Shown one piece after another: positions 1 through 8,337 of a stretch of 64,000 nt of DNA. Numbering within the stretch: position 1 is the first letter of the stretch; every line of letters begins with the position of its first letter. Source of the DNA: Streptomyces sp. Ag109_O5-1 (GTDB lineage Bacteria > Actinomycetota > Actinomycetes > Streptomycetales > Streptomycetaceae); NCBI RefSeq assembly GCF_003814875.1, contig NZ_RKQF01000001.1, positions 5,518,001 to 5,582,000 of the forward strand. Reading direction: 5' to 3'. The translations under genes and the position numbers were made by a program. Below the pieces are notes generated by a model. That model was not told the DNA's origin, searched no databases, and worked only from the letters and a program-made list of their open reading frames with translations.

Positions 1-1
1 C

Positions 2-424
2 GAGGCGGTGTCCGGCCTCTGGCTCACACCCGCCGACCTGGGCGTCGACGAGGAGTACCACGATCCGGCGGACGCCGGGGTGATCTCGTGTGTGCACCCG
101 GGCTGGCCGGTGCTGACCGGCCGCGGCGAGGTCCTGAGGTCGTACGCGCTGATCATGGCGAACACCGACTACATCCAGTTCTTCCTCACCGATGTGCATG
201 TCTCCGTCACCGGTGACACCGCCCTGGTGACCTGCACGGAGAACATCCTGAGCGGCGGCCCGGCCCCCGAGGGCGGCCAGGAGCTCGGCCCGCTCGTGGG
301 GCAGCTGGTCGTCGCCACGAACGTGTTCCGGCGCACCCCGGACGGCTGGAAGCTCTGGTCCCACCACGCCTCCCCCGTACTGTCCGAGACCGGCGAGGAC
401 GAGGACGAGGACACGCCTTCCTGA
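2..424 (+). CDS. NTF2-like (SnoaL-fold) family protein, 5' end outside window
   Basis: The reading frame is open from the first bases of the window, so the true start lies upstream. The visible 140 residues fit the cone-shaped NTF2/SnoaL fold: an N-terminal helix end (SGLW), a GWPVLTGRGEVLRSYALI segment, beta strands around VSVTGDTALVTCTEN, and a closing strand with FRRTPDGWKLWSHHASPV. The last residues are acidic (GEDEDEDTPS). No enzymatic role can be read from the sequence. In Streptomyces a gene like this usually sits between folP and folB, and folB is indeed next, about 280 bp downstream on the same strand. Nothing recognisable lies in that gap. Its function in folate synthesis, if any, is unknown. 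Confidence 0.8.
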   Translation, partial: EAVSGLWLTPADLGVDEEYHDPADAGVISCVHPGWPVLTGRGEVLRSYALIMANTDYIQFFLTDVHVSVTGDTALVTCTENILSGGPAPEGGQELGPLVGQLVVATNVFRRTPDGWKLWSHHASPVLSETGEDEDEDTPS

Positions 425-706
425 GCACTTCCTCCTGAGCCCCTCCTGCCTCCTCCTGCCACCTCCGGCCCACTCGCGGAGCAAGGAGTGGTTGGAATCA
501 CGAACTGACGGGTAGGTCCGGCTACCAGCCCATGAAGCCGCCGGGTTCTCCGGGGAAAACGCGCGATGAACCCTGCCGACCCCGGCCGGGGGCCGCGCCT
601 CGTGACCCGGCTCTGTCAGTGCCCGCAGGTAGATTCGTCTGTGGCCGGTCCATCGCCCGCACGCGGTGCGACCCCGCCGTTACCGACGATTGCAGGAGTG
701 ATTCGC

Positions 707-1066
707 GTGGATCGTGTCGCGCTGCGCGGCCTGAGGGCCCGCGGGCACCACGGTGTCTTCCCCAAGGAACGCGAGGAGGGCCAGACCTTCATCGTGGACC
801 TCTCCCTTGGCCTGGACACCCGTCCGGCGGCGGCCGACGACGACCTCACGAAGACCGTGCACTACGGCATCGTGGCCGAAGAGGTCGTGGCCGTGGTCGA
901 GGGGGAGCCGGTGAACCTGATCGAGACGCTCGCCGAGCGGATCGCCCAGGTCTGCCTGAAGCACGAGGGGGTACAAGAGGTCGAGGTCTGCGTCCACAAG
1001 CCCGACGCGCCCATCACCGTCCCCTTCGACGACGTCACCGTCACCATCACCCGGAGCCGAGTATGA
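707..1066 (+). CDS. folB: Dihydroneopterin aldolase FolB
   Basis: Predicted to convert 7,8-dihydroneopterin to 6-hydroxymethyl-7,8-dihydropterin in cytosolic folate synthesis. The 119-residue length is typical. Family features are the GHHGVFPKERE segment near residue 14, NLIETLAERIA near residue 70, and VHKPDAPI near residue 98 with the catalytic lysine. I chose GTG 707 because AGGAG at 694-698 lies eight bases upstream; a longer reading from 566 adds an unconserved proline/arginine-rich leader. The stop codon overlaps the ATG of folK (ATGA at 1063-1066), so the two are probably translationally coupled. Confidence 0.93.
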   Translation: MDRVALRGLRARGHHGVFPKEREEGQTFIVDLSLGLDTRPAAADDDLTKTVHYGIVAEEVVAVVEGEPVNLIETLAERIAQVCLKHEGVQEVEVCVHKPDAPITVPFDDVTVTITRSRV

Positions 1067-1674
1067 CCGCATCCTCCCTGCGGGGTCCCAGCGACCCGAC
1101 CGTACAGCCGGTGCCCGCCTCCGTCGTCGAGCAGGTCGACGCCGCCGACACCACCCTGTCCAACCCCAAACGCGCCGTGGTCGCCCTCGGCTCCAACCTC
1201 GGCAACCGCCTGGAGACCCTCCAGGGCGCCGTCGACGCCCTGGAGGACACCCCGGGCGTCCGCATCAAGGCCGTGTCGCCGGTGTACGAGACGGAGCCGT
1301 GGGGCGTCGAGCCCGGCAGCCAGCCGACGTACTACAACGCGGTCGTGGTGCTGAAGACCACCCTCCCGCCGTCCTCGCTGCTGGAGCGGGCACATGCGGT
1401 CGAGGAGGCCTTCAACCGGGTGCGGGACGAGCACTGGGGCCCGCGCACCCTCGACGTCGACATCGTCGCGTACGCCAACGTGGTCTCCGACGACCCGCAG
1501 CTCACCCTCCCGCACCCGCGCGCCCACGAACGTGCCTTCGTGCTCGCCCCCTGGTACGACGTCGACCCCGAGGCCCAGCTGCCCGGCCGCGGCTCGGTGG
1601 CGGAGTTGCTGGCGTTCGTCACCCGGCACGGTGTGGAGCCGCGCACGGACCTGGAACTCCGACTGCCCGAGTAG
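1063..1674 (+). CDS. folK: 6-hydroxymethyl-7,8-dihydropterin pyrophosphokinase FolK
   Basis: Transfers pyrophosphate from ATP to 6-hydroxymethyl-dihydropterin, the step after FolB. The 203-residue protein has ALGSNLGNR at residues 41-49 and the signature GPRTLDVDIV around residues 126-135, whose two aspartates (131 and 133) bind the magnesium ions. Roughly 35 residues precede the catalytic domain and look unstructured; such an extension is common in actinobacteria. ATG 1063 overlaps the folB stop codon. A DUF3180 gene follows 50 bp downstream, completing a folB-folK-DUF3180 operon. Confidence 0.94.
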   Translation: MTASSLRGPSDPTVQPVPASVVEQVDAADTTLSNPKRAVVALGSNLGNRLETLQGAVDALEDTPGVRIKAVSPVYETEPWGVEPGSQPTYYNAVVVLKTTLPPSSLLERAHAVEEAFNRVRDEHWGPRTLDVDIVAYANVVSDDPQLTLPHPRAHERAFVLAPWYDVDPEAQLPGRGSVAELLAFVTRHGVEPRTDLELRLPE

Positions 1675-1724
1675 TCGTTAAGGTCGACACGACCACATCG
1701 CTGCGGGGGAGCTGAAGGAACACA

Positions 1725-2210
1725 GTGAAAGAGCTGCGGATCAGGGTGCTGGCCGGCGTGTTCGTCGTGGCCGGGGTGCTGTCCTGGGCGGCCGCCCGCC
1801 TGTGGAACTCGGTGGGAACCCTGCCCAATGTGCCGGTGGCCGCCCCCATCGTGCTGGCCCTGATCGCCGTGGTCCTGCTCTCCACGGCGCTCTCGCTGCG
1901 CGCCCGCCTCAAGGCCCAGCGCGAGCGCCGCCCGGGAGCAAAAGGCGTCGACCCTCTGATGGCCGCCCGCGCAGTGGTCTTCGGCCAGGCCAGCGCCCTG
2001 GTCGCGGCCCTGGTCGCCGGCATGTACGGCGGCACGGGCGTCTTCCTCCTGGAACTCCTCGACCTCCCCACCCGCCGCGACCAGGCCCTCTACGCCGCGT
2101 TCTCGGTCGTGGCCGGCATCGGCGTCATAGCGGCGGCGATGTTCCTGGAGCGGGTCTGCAAGCTCCCGGAGGACGACGACAACCACAGCGGGGCCGAGCC
2201 GGTCGCCTGA
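1725..2210 (+). CDS. DUF3180 family membrane protein
   Basis: A 161-residue integral membrane protein with four likely transmembrane helices: about residues 7-25, 38-57 (APIVLALIAVVLLSTALSL), 82-112 and 125-146. A basic stretch (RLKAQRERRPGAKG) follows helix 2. This family sits just downstream of folK in many actinobacteria, and its function is unknown. GTG 1725 is preceded by a plausible GGGGAGCTGAAGGA region. The gene converges on folE with only 12 bp between the two stop codons. Confidence 0.85.
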   Translation: MKELRIRVLAGVFVVAGVLSWAAARLWNSVGTLPNVPVAAPIVLALIAVVLLSTALSLRARLKAQRERRPGAKGVDPLMAARAVVFGQASALVAALVAGMYGGTGVFLLELLDLPTRRDQALYAAFSVVAGIGVIAAAMFLERVCKLPEDDDNHSGAEPVA

Positions 2211-2222
2211 CCCCCTGGGACC

Positions 2223-2828
2223 TCAGCGGGCCAGTATCAGGCTCATCGCCTCGGCCCGGGTCGTGGCATCCCGGAGCTGGCCGCGTACCGCCGACGTCGT
2301 CGTCTTGGCGCCCGGCTTGCGGATCCCGCGCACCGACATGCACATGTGCTCCGCCTCGATGACGACGATCACGCCCCGGGCCTCGAGGATCCGCATGAGC
2401 GAGTCGGCGACCTGGGTAGTGAGACGTTCCTGCACCTGAAGACGGCGGGCGAACACCTCGACCAGGCGCGCGAGCTTCGACAGGCCCGTGATCTTGCCGG
2501 TCTCCGCGGGGATGTAGCCGACGTGGGCCACACCATGGAACGGCAACATGTGGTGCTCGCACAGACTTACGATCTCGATGTCCTTCACCAGGACCATCTC
2601 GTCATGACCGAGATCGAACGTCGTCGTCAGGACCTCTTCGGGTTCCTGGTAGTTCCCGGCCAACAGCTCGCGATACGCCCGGGCCACCCGCGCCGGAGTC
2701 TCCCGGAGCCCCTCGCGGTCCGGGTCCTCGCCGACCGCGATCAGGAGTTCGCGTACGGCGTTCTCGGCGCGCTTCTCGTCGAACTCGCCGATGGTGCCTT
2801 CGCCGTCCAGGGTCACGGGGTCGGTCAT
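2223..2828 (-). CDS. folE: GTP cyclohydrolase I FolE
   Basis: Catalyses GTP to 7,8-dihydroneopterin triphosphate, the first committed folate step, as a cytosolic zinc enzyme. The 201-residue length is normal. The zinc site is visible as SLCEHHMLPFHG (Cys90, His93) with the second cysteine in HMCMSVRGI near residue 161. DREGLRETPARVARAYREL near residue 37 is also characteristic. The gene lies downstream of ftsH on the same strand, but a strong terminator at 2894-2933 separates them, so folE probably has its own promoter in the 60-bp space. Confidence 0.96.
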   Translation of the reverse strand: MTDPVTLDGEGTIGEFDEKRAENAVRELLIAVGEDPDREGLRETPARVARAYRELLAGNYQEPEEVLTTTFDLGHDEMVLVKDIEIVSLCEHHMLPFHGVAHVGYIPAETGKITGLSKLARLVEVFARRLQVQERLTTQVADSLMRILEARGVIVVIEAEHMCMSVRGIRKPGAKTTTSAVRGQLRDATTRAEAMSLILAR

Positions 2829-2893
2829 CTGGGTGCCTCGTTCCTTCGGATGGGCGCGTGTGGGCCACGTGCCTCATGTGCGGGCATACCGAA

Positions 2894-2933
2894 ATGCCGC
2901 GCCCCCCAGGCTAGATCCTGGGGGGCGCGGCAT
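2894..2933 (-). terminator. Terminator of ftsH
   Basis: A perfect 17-bp stem (ATGCCGCGCCCCCCAGG, 2894-2910, pairing with 2917-2933) encloses a 6-nt loop, 30 bp past the ftsH stop codon. On the minus strand the stem is followed by TTTCGG, so the tail is short, as is usual for Streptomyces terminators. It insulates folE from ftsH transcription. Confidence 0.85.
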
Positions 2934-2962
2934 CCATTCCGGGCCTGGTGAGGCCGGTGGGA

Positions 2963-5002
2963 TCAGCTCTCGGGACGGTCCTCGGGGGCCGTCTCGGTCG
3001 CCGGGGCGGACTCGGCCGCCGTCGACTTCACCGTGCTGATCGCCGACGTCGAGCCGTTCGCCCCGTTGGTCAGTGCGAGCTCCCTGGGGGAGAGCACCGG
3101 CGGGCGGGTGGACGGCGTACGGCGGGAGGAGCCGGTCCAGGCGGGCCGTGCGGGCCGCTTGTGGAGCGCCGAGAAGATCTCGGCGATCTCCTCCTTGCCC
3201 AGGGTCTCCTTCTCCAGGAGCTGGAGCACCAGGTTGTCGAGGACGTCGCGGTTCTCGACCAGGATCTCCCAGGCTTCGTTGTGCGCGTTCTCGATGAGTT
3301 TCTTGACTTCCTCGTCCACCAGGGCGGCGACCTCTTCCGAGTAGTCGCGCTGGTGGGACATCTCACGGCCGAGGAAGGGCTCGGTGTTGTCGCCGCCGAA
3401 CTTGATCGCGCCGAGACGCTCGGTCATGCCGTACTGCGTGACCATCGCGCGAGCGGTGGCCGTGGCCTTCTCGATGTCGTTCGCGGCACCCGTGGTCGGG
3501 TCGTGGAAGACCAGTTCCTCGGCCGCGCGGCCGCCCAGCATGTAAGCGAGCTGGTCGAGCATCTCGTTGCGCGTGGTCGAGTACTTGTCCTCGTCCGGCA
3601 GGACCATCGTGTAGCCGAGGGCACGGCCGCGGGACAGGATCGTGATCTTGTGGACCGGGTCGGAGTTCGGGGAGGCCGCCGCGACCAGGGCGTGTCCGCC
3701 CTCGTGGTACGCGGTGATCTTCTTTTCCTTGTCCGACATGATCCGGGTCCGCTTCTGCGGGCCCGCGACCACGCGGTCGATCGCCTCGTCGAGCATCTGG
3801 TTGTCGATGAGCTTGCGGTCGCTGCGGGCCGTGAGCAGCGCCGCCTCGTTCAGCACGTTCGACAGGTCCGCGCCGGTGAAGCCCGGCGTGCGACGGGCGA
3901 CCGCCGCGAGGTCGACGTCGGGCGCGACCGGCTTGCCCTTCTGGTGGACCTTGAGGATCTCCAGACGGCCCTGCAGGTCCGGCGGGTCGACCGCGATCTG
4001 GCGGTCGAAGCGGCCGGGCCGCAGAAGGGCCGGGTCGAGGATGTCGGGCCGGTTCGTCGCGGCGATGAGGATCACGCCGCCCTTGACGTCGAAGCCGTCC
4101 ATCTCGACGAGCAGCTGGTTCAGCGTCTGCTCGCGCTCGTCGTGACCGCCGCCGAGGCCGGCGCCGCGGTGGCGGCCGACCGCGTCGATCTCGTCGACGA
4201 AGACGATCGCCGGGGCGTTCGCCTTGGCCTGCTCGAAGAGGTCGCGGACACGGGAGGCACCGACACCGACGAACATCTCGACGAAGTCGGAACCGGAGAT
4301 CGAGTAGAAGGGGACCCCGGCCTCGCCGGCGACGGCACGCGCGAGGAGCGTCTTGCCGGTACCGGGACGGCCGTAGAGGAGCACGCCCTTGGGGATCTTG
4401 GCGCCGACGGCCTGGAACTTCGCCGGCTCCTGGAGGAATTCCTTGATCTCGTGGAGCTCCTCGACGGCCTCGTCACAGCCCGCGACGTCCGCGAAGGTCG
4501 TCTTCGGGGTGTCCTTGGTGATGAGCTTCGCCTTGGACTTGCCGAAGTTCATGACCCGGGAGCCGCCACCCTGCATCTGATTCATCAGGAACAGGAAGAC
4601 GACCACGATGAGGACGAAGGGGAGCAGGGAGAGCAGGACACCGACGAAAGCGTTCTGCTTGGTCGGTGAGACGGTGTAACCGTCGGGGATCTGCTTGTCC
4701 TGGAACTTGCCCTGCAGCGTGTTGGCGATGGCCACGCCCTGGTCGCCGATGTAGCTCGCCTGGATCTTCGAGCTGCCGTCGACCTTCTCGCCGCTCTTGA
4801 GCGTGACCTTGATGGTCTGCTCGTCACCGGTGGTCAGCTTCGCCGATGCCACCCTGTTGTCATTGATCGCCGCCACGACCTGGCCGGTGTCCACCGTCTT
4901 GTAGCCGCCGGACGAGCCGACGACCTGCATCAACACGACCACGGCAAGGACGGCCAGCACGATCCACATGACCGGCCCACGGAAGTATCGCTTCACGTCC
5001 AT
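2963..5002 (-). CDS. ftsH: ATP-dependent zinc metalloprotease FtsH
   Basis: A membrane-anchored AAA+ protease that removes misfolded membrane proteins and regulatory substrates. With start ATG 5002 it is 679 residues: transmembrane helix 1 at about 10-29, an extracytoplasmic domain, helix 2 at about 119-141, the AAA module from about 170, and the zinc protease with HEGGH near residue 435. The arginine-finger and second-region-of-homology segment (AATNRPDILDPALLRPGRFD) is intact. The C-terminal 60 residues are Ser/Thr/Pro-rich. One oddity is the Walker A motif, which reads GRPGTGKT (211-218), where the second residue is proline in essentially all FtsH proteins I know. No strong Shine-Dalgarno sequence precedes 5002; an in-frame ATG at 5038 is an alternative. 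Confidence 0.95.
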   Translation of the reverse strand: MDVKRYFRGPVMWIVLAVLAVVVLMQVVGSSGGYKTVDTGQVVAAINDNRVASAKLTTGDEQTIKVTLKSGEKVDGSSKIQASYIGDQGVAIANTLQGKFQDKQIPDGYTVSPTKQNAFVGVLLSLLPFVLIVVVFLFLMNQMQGGGSRVMNFGKSKAKLITKDTPKTTFADVAGCDEAVEELHEIKEFLQEPAKFQAVGAKIPKGVLLYGRPGTGKTLLARAVAGEAGVPFYSISGSDFVEMFVGVGASRVRDLFEQAKANAPAIVFVDEIDAVGRHRGAGLGGGHDEREQTLNQLLVEMDGFDVKGGVILIAATNRPDILDPALLRPGRFDRQIAVDPPDLQGRLEILKVHQKGKPVAPDVDLAAVARRTPGFTGADLSNVLNEAALLTARSDRKLIDNQMLDEAIDRVVAGPQKRTRIMSDKEKKITAYHEGGHALVAAASPNSDPVHKITILSRGRALGYTMVLPDEDKYSTTRNEMLDQLAYMLGGRAAEELVFHDPTTGAANDIEKATATARAMVTQYGMTERLGAIKFGGDNTEPFLGREMSHQRDYSEEVAALVDEEVKKLIENAHNEAWEILVENRDVLDNLVLQLLEKETLGKEEIAEIFSALHKRPARPAWTGSSRRTPSTRPPVLSPRELALTNGANGSTSAISTVKSTAAESAPATETAPEDRPES

Positions 5003-5211
5003 CCATACGGAGCGGTGTCGCCCCGTCCCTCCTGCCATAGTGAGTTTGATAAGACAGTTCTTCTGACGGTACCCCAGCTTTGTTACCCAAAGCCGCACGG
5101 AGCGGCTCGGACGGCTGGCAAAACCCGTCTCTGCATGCTCCAACGGCGCGAAACCCGCTGGGGTTCCCGATCGTCTTACGTAAGTGGAGCCTCCGGCGTA
5201 TCAGCCGGGGT

Positions 5212-5775
5212 TCAGCCGCCGTAGACGTGAGGCGCGAGCGTACCGACGAACGGGAGATTGCGGTACTTCTCCGCGTAGTCGAGGCCGTAGCCGACGACAA
5301 ACTCGTTGGGGATGTCGAAGCCGACCCACTCGACGTCGATGGCCACCTTGGCCGCGTCAGGCTTGCGCAGCAGGGTGCAGATCTTCAGGGACTCGGGCTC
5401 ACGGGAGCCGAGGTTGTTGATCAGCCAGGACAGCGTCAGGCCGGAGTCGATGATGTCCTCGACGATCAGGACGTGCCGGCCCTTGATGTCGGTGTCCAGG
5501 TCCTTGAGGATCCGCACCACACCGGAGGACTGGGTGCCCGCGCCGTAGGAGGACACGGCCATCCAGTCCATGGTGACGGGGGTGGACAGCGCCCGGGCGA
5601 GGTCCGCCATGACCATCACGGCGCCCTTGAGGACGCCGACGATGAGCAGGTCCTTGCCCGCGTACTCCGCGTCGATCTTCGCGGCCAGCTCGACCAGCTT
5701 CGCGTCGATCTCTTCCTTGGTGATGAGTACCGCCTGGAGGTCGGCACCCATGTCTTTCGCGTCCACCCGCATCAC
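5212..5775 (-). CDS. hpt: Hypoxanthine phosphoribosyltransferase
   Basis: Purine-salvage enzyme converting hypoxanthine (and usually guanine) plus PRPP to IMP or GMP. The 187-residue protein has VGVLKGAVMVMADL near residue 46, the flexible-loop region SSYGAGTQSSG near residue 75, and the PRPP-binding motif VEDIIDSGLTL at about residues 105-115. GTG 5775 is directly followed by ATG 5772, and either may be used. It lies 63 bp after tilS and 210 bp before ftsH on the same strand, the usual actinobacterial tilS-hpt-ftsH order. Confidence 0.95.
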   Translation of the reverse strand: MMRVDAKDMGADLQAVLITKEEIDAKLVELAAKIDAEYAGKDLLIVGVLKGAVMVMADLARALSTPVTMDWMAVSSYGAGTQSSGVVRILKDLDTDIKGRHVLIVEDIIDSGLTLSWLINNLGSREPESLKICTLLRKPDAAKVAIDVEWVGFDIPNEFVVGYGLDYAEKYRNLPFVGTLAPHVYGG

Positions 5776-5838
5776 TTTCGGTCGGTCGTCCCACCGGCCT
5801 ACCCACCTCGTCGGAGGAACCCTCCGGGAGGTCGGGAT

Positions 5839-6933
5839 TCAGCCTTGCCGAATCACCAGTCTGCCACCCTGACGCTGGGCGACGACTTTGCCCGGGAGAT
5901 TGATGGCTCCCTGGCCGCGCCAGCCGGTGATCAGCCGGTCGACTTCCTCGATGTGCCGGGCGAACAGGGAACCGGCCGGTGCGCCCGCCTCGATGGCGGC
6001 GCGGCGCAGGATCCGGCGGCGCACGGCCGGGGGCAGGGCGTAGAGCTTGGCGCACTCCAGCAGGCCCGCGGCGTCCCGTACGGAGGCCTCGGCCTGGCTG
6101 GCCCAGGTGTCGAGGGCGTCGGCGTCGTCGCGGGAGAGCTGGGCGGTGCGGGCGAGGGCCTCGACGACGCCCTTGCCCAGGGCCTTCTCCAGGGCGGGCA
6201 GGCCCTCGTGGCGGAGCCGGGAGCGGGTGTAGGCCGGGTCCGCGTTGTGAGGATCGTCCCAAACGGGGAGGGACTGGACCATGCAGGCCTTGCGGGCGGT
6301 CTGCCGGTCCAGCTGGAGGAAGGGGCGGCGGTAACGGCCGCCGGCCCCCGAGACCGCGGCCATTCCGGACAGGGAGCGGATGCCGGAGCCGCGGGCGAGG
6401 CCGAGCAGGACGGTCTCGGCCTGGTCGTCCCTGGTGTGGCCGAGCAGGATCGCGGCGCCGCCGTGCCGCTCGAGGGCGGCGTCCAGGGCGGCGTAGCGGG
6501 CGTCGCGGGCGGCCGCCTCGGGTCCACCGTCGCGGCCGACGGTCACGGTGATCGACTCGACCGGATCGAGACCCAGTTCGCGCAGCCGCACGGCGACCTC
6601 CTCGGCGCGCAGGTCGGAACCGGCCTGCAGCCCGTGGTCGACGGTGATGCCGCCCGCACGGATGCCGAGCTTGGGGGCCTCGAAGGCGAGGGCGGAGGCG
6701 AGCGCCATGGAGTCGGCGCCGCCCGAGCACGCCACGAGGACGAGCGGGGAGGGGGTCCGCTCGTTCGGGGTCTGCTCCGGGATGTCTCCGACGGGGCGTG
6801 CGAGGCGCGCGCCGATGCGTCCACCGGCGCGTTCACCGGTGGTGCGGCTGTGGCGGTGGTGGTCGGTGAGGATGTCGTGGAGTACGCGGCGGACCGCCAG
6901 GCGTATCGCCGCGACCGCAGGATGGGGACCCAT
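5839..6933 (-). CDS. tilS: tRNA(Ile)-lysidine synthase TilS
   Basis: Attaches lysine to the wobble cytidine of the CAT-anticodon tRNA-Ile, allowing AUA decoding. The PP-loop SGGADS is at residues 70-75, followed by TVDHGLQAGS and LGHTRDDQAETVL, all typical of the N-type ATP pyrophosphatase domain. At 364 residues it is the short actinobacterial form without a large C-terminal domain. The first 60 residues are a variable basic leader (GERAGGRIGARLARPVG), so the true start could be further in. It is probably cotranscribed with hpt. Confidence 0.93.
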   Translation of the reverse strand: MGPHPAVAAIRLAVRRVLHDILTDHHRHSRTTGERAGGRIGARLARPVGDIPEQTPNERTPSPLVLVACSGGADSMALASALAFEAPKLGIRAGGITVDHGLQAGSDLRAEEVAVRLRELGLDPVESITVTVGRDGGPEAAARDARYAALDAALERHGGAAILLGHTRDDQAETVLLGLARGSGIRSLSGMAAVSGAGGRYRRPFLQLDRQTARKACMVQSLPVWDDPHNADPAYTRSRLRHEGLPALEKALGKGVVEALARTAQLSRDDADALDTWASQAEASVRDAAGLLECAKLYALPPAVRRRILRRAAIEAGAPAGSLFARHIEEVDRLITGWRGQGAINLPGKVVAQRQGGRLVIRQG

Positions 6934-7125
6934 GTCCGGTTCCCTTCATGAAGTTTTCGGGGGGTGAGCCCGATGTCGGTCACTCAGAGTGTGTCGATGG
7001 TGACAGAAACGGGCCGTTCCCCGAGCATTGCACGCCTACCCATCGCCCACGGTCCCTCGGACGGGTGATTGGCGGGGCGTTCGCCTGCCGTAGGCCGAAT
7101 TACGTTCCACCACGGCTCGAACGGT

Positions 7126-8259
7126 TCACGACTCGGCCTTGCGGTGCACCCTCGCGACCCAGTCCGCCGGTTTGGCGATCTCCGCCTTGGTCGGCAGGGT
7201 GTTCGGGGAGGTCCACACCCGGTTGAAGCCGTCCATGCCGACCTGGTCGACGACGGCCCGCACGAAGCGTTCCCCGTCGCGGTACTGCCGGAGTTTGGCG
7301 TCCAGGCCGAGCAGTTTGCGCAGGGTCATGTCCAGCCGGGAGGCGCCCTTGGCGCGCCGCTGCTGGAACTTCTCGCGGATCTCGGCGACGGTCGGCACGA
7401 CCGCGGGTCCCACGCCGTCCATGACGAAGTCGGCGTGGCCCTCCAGGAGGGACATGACGGCGGTGAGCCGGCCGAGGATCTCGCGCTGGACGGGGGTCTG
7501 CACCAGTTCGACGAACGACCGTCCGCCGTCGTCCTCCTCGGCCTCGGGGCGGCTCCCGGCGAGGGACTGGGCGGCGTCGCGGACGCGTTCCAGGACGGTC
7601 ATCGGGTCGACGTCGGTCTCCTGGAGGAACGACTGGATCTCGCCCTCCAGGTGGGCGCGCAGCCAGGGCACCGCCGAGAACTGGGTGCGGTGCGTCTCCT
7701 CGTGCAGGCACACCCACAGGCGGAAGTCGTGGGGCTTGACGTCGAGTTCGCGCTCCACGTGGACGATGTTCGGGGCGACGAGCAGCAGTCGGCCGCCGCC
7801 GTGCTCGTCCGCCGGGAGGTCGCGGGAGGCGGGGGCGAAGGTCTCGTACTGGCCGAGGACCCGGGAGGACAGGAACGACAGCAGCATGCCGAGTTCCACG
7901 CCGGTGACCTTGCCGCCGACCGCGCCGAGTACCGCGCCGCCCGGGGTGCCGGCCCGCCGCTCCTGCATCTTGTCGAGCAGCGGTTTGAGGAGTTCCCGGA
8001 ACCCGGCGACGTTCGCCTTCACCCAGCCGGGCCTGTCCACCACCAGGACGGGTGTGTCGTGGACGTCGTCGGTCCCCATCCGGGTGAAACCCCGGACGTG
8101 CTCCTCCGACGCCTTCGCGTGCCGCCGCAGCTCCGCGACGATGGCCCTGGCCTCGTCGCGACTCACCTCGGGGCCCGGCCGCACGAGCCGGGTCGCGGTC
8201 GCCACCGCGAGATTCCAGTCGACCATCCCTGAAGAAGCAGCGCCACCGATGCTCGTCAT
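7126..8259 (-). CDS. Zinc-dependent metalloprotease (DUF2342 family)
   Basis: A 377-residue soluble protein of the actinobacterial DUF2342 zincin family, once labelled coenzyme F420 biosynthesis-associated. The active-site motif HEETH is at residues 186-190, within WVCLHEETHRTQF, and a second conserved segment, LLEGHADFVMDGVG near residue 275, probably supplies the third metal ligand. No signal peptide is present, so it acts in the cytoplasm; its substrate is unknown. It lies 79 bp after dacB and 190 bp before tilS on the same strand. Confidence 0.9.
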   Translation of the reverse strand: MTSIGGAASSGMVDWNLAVATATRLVRPGPEVSRDEARAIVAELRRHAKASEEHVRGFTRMGTDDVHDTPVLVVDRPGWVKANVAGFRELLKPLLDKMQERRAGTPGGAVLGAVGGKVTGVELGMLLSFLSSRVLGQYETFAPASRDLPADEHGGGRLLLVAPNIVHVERELDVKPHDFRLWVCLHEETHRTQFSAVPWLRAHLEGEIQSFLQETDVDPMTVLERVRDAAQSLAGSRPEAEEDDGGRSFVELVQTPVQREILGRLTAVMSLLEGHADFVMDGVGPAVVPTVAEIREKFQQRRAKGASRLDMTLRKLLGLDAKLRQYRDGERFVRAVVDQVGMDGFNRVWTSPNTLPTKAEIAKPADWVARVHRKAES

Positions 8260-8337
8260 GCGTCAACCGTACGTGAGCGGTCCCACTTGGGGCAGGCCAT
8301 GGGGATGTGCGGTGCGGGAGGGGCGCGTGGCGGTGCG

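Noticed and set aside
532..1062. N-terminal extension of folK or a separate gene overlapping folB
   Set aside because: The stretch is an out-of-frame reading of folB rich in Arg/Gly/Pro; folK begins at the ATGA overlap 1063.
2948..4669. Rightward 573-codon ORF opposite ftsH
   Set aside because: It mirrors the ftsH codons on the other strand; the composition (Leu/Asp/Arg/Val repeats) is typical of antisense of GC-rich genes.
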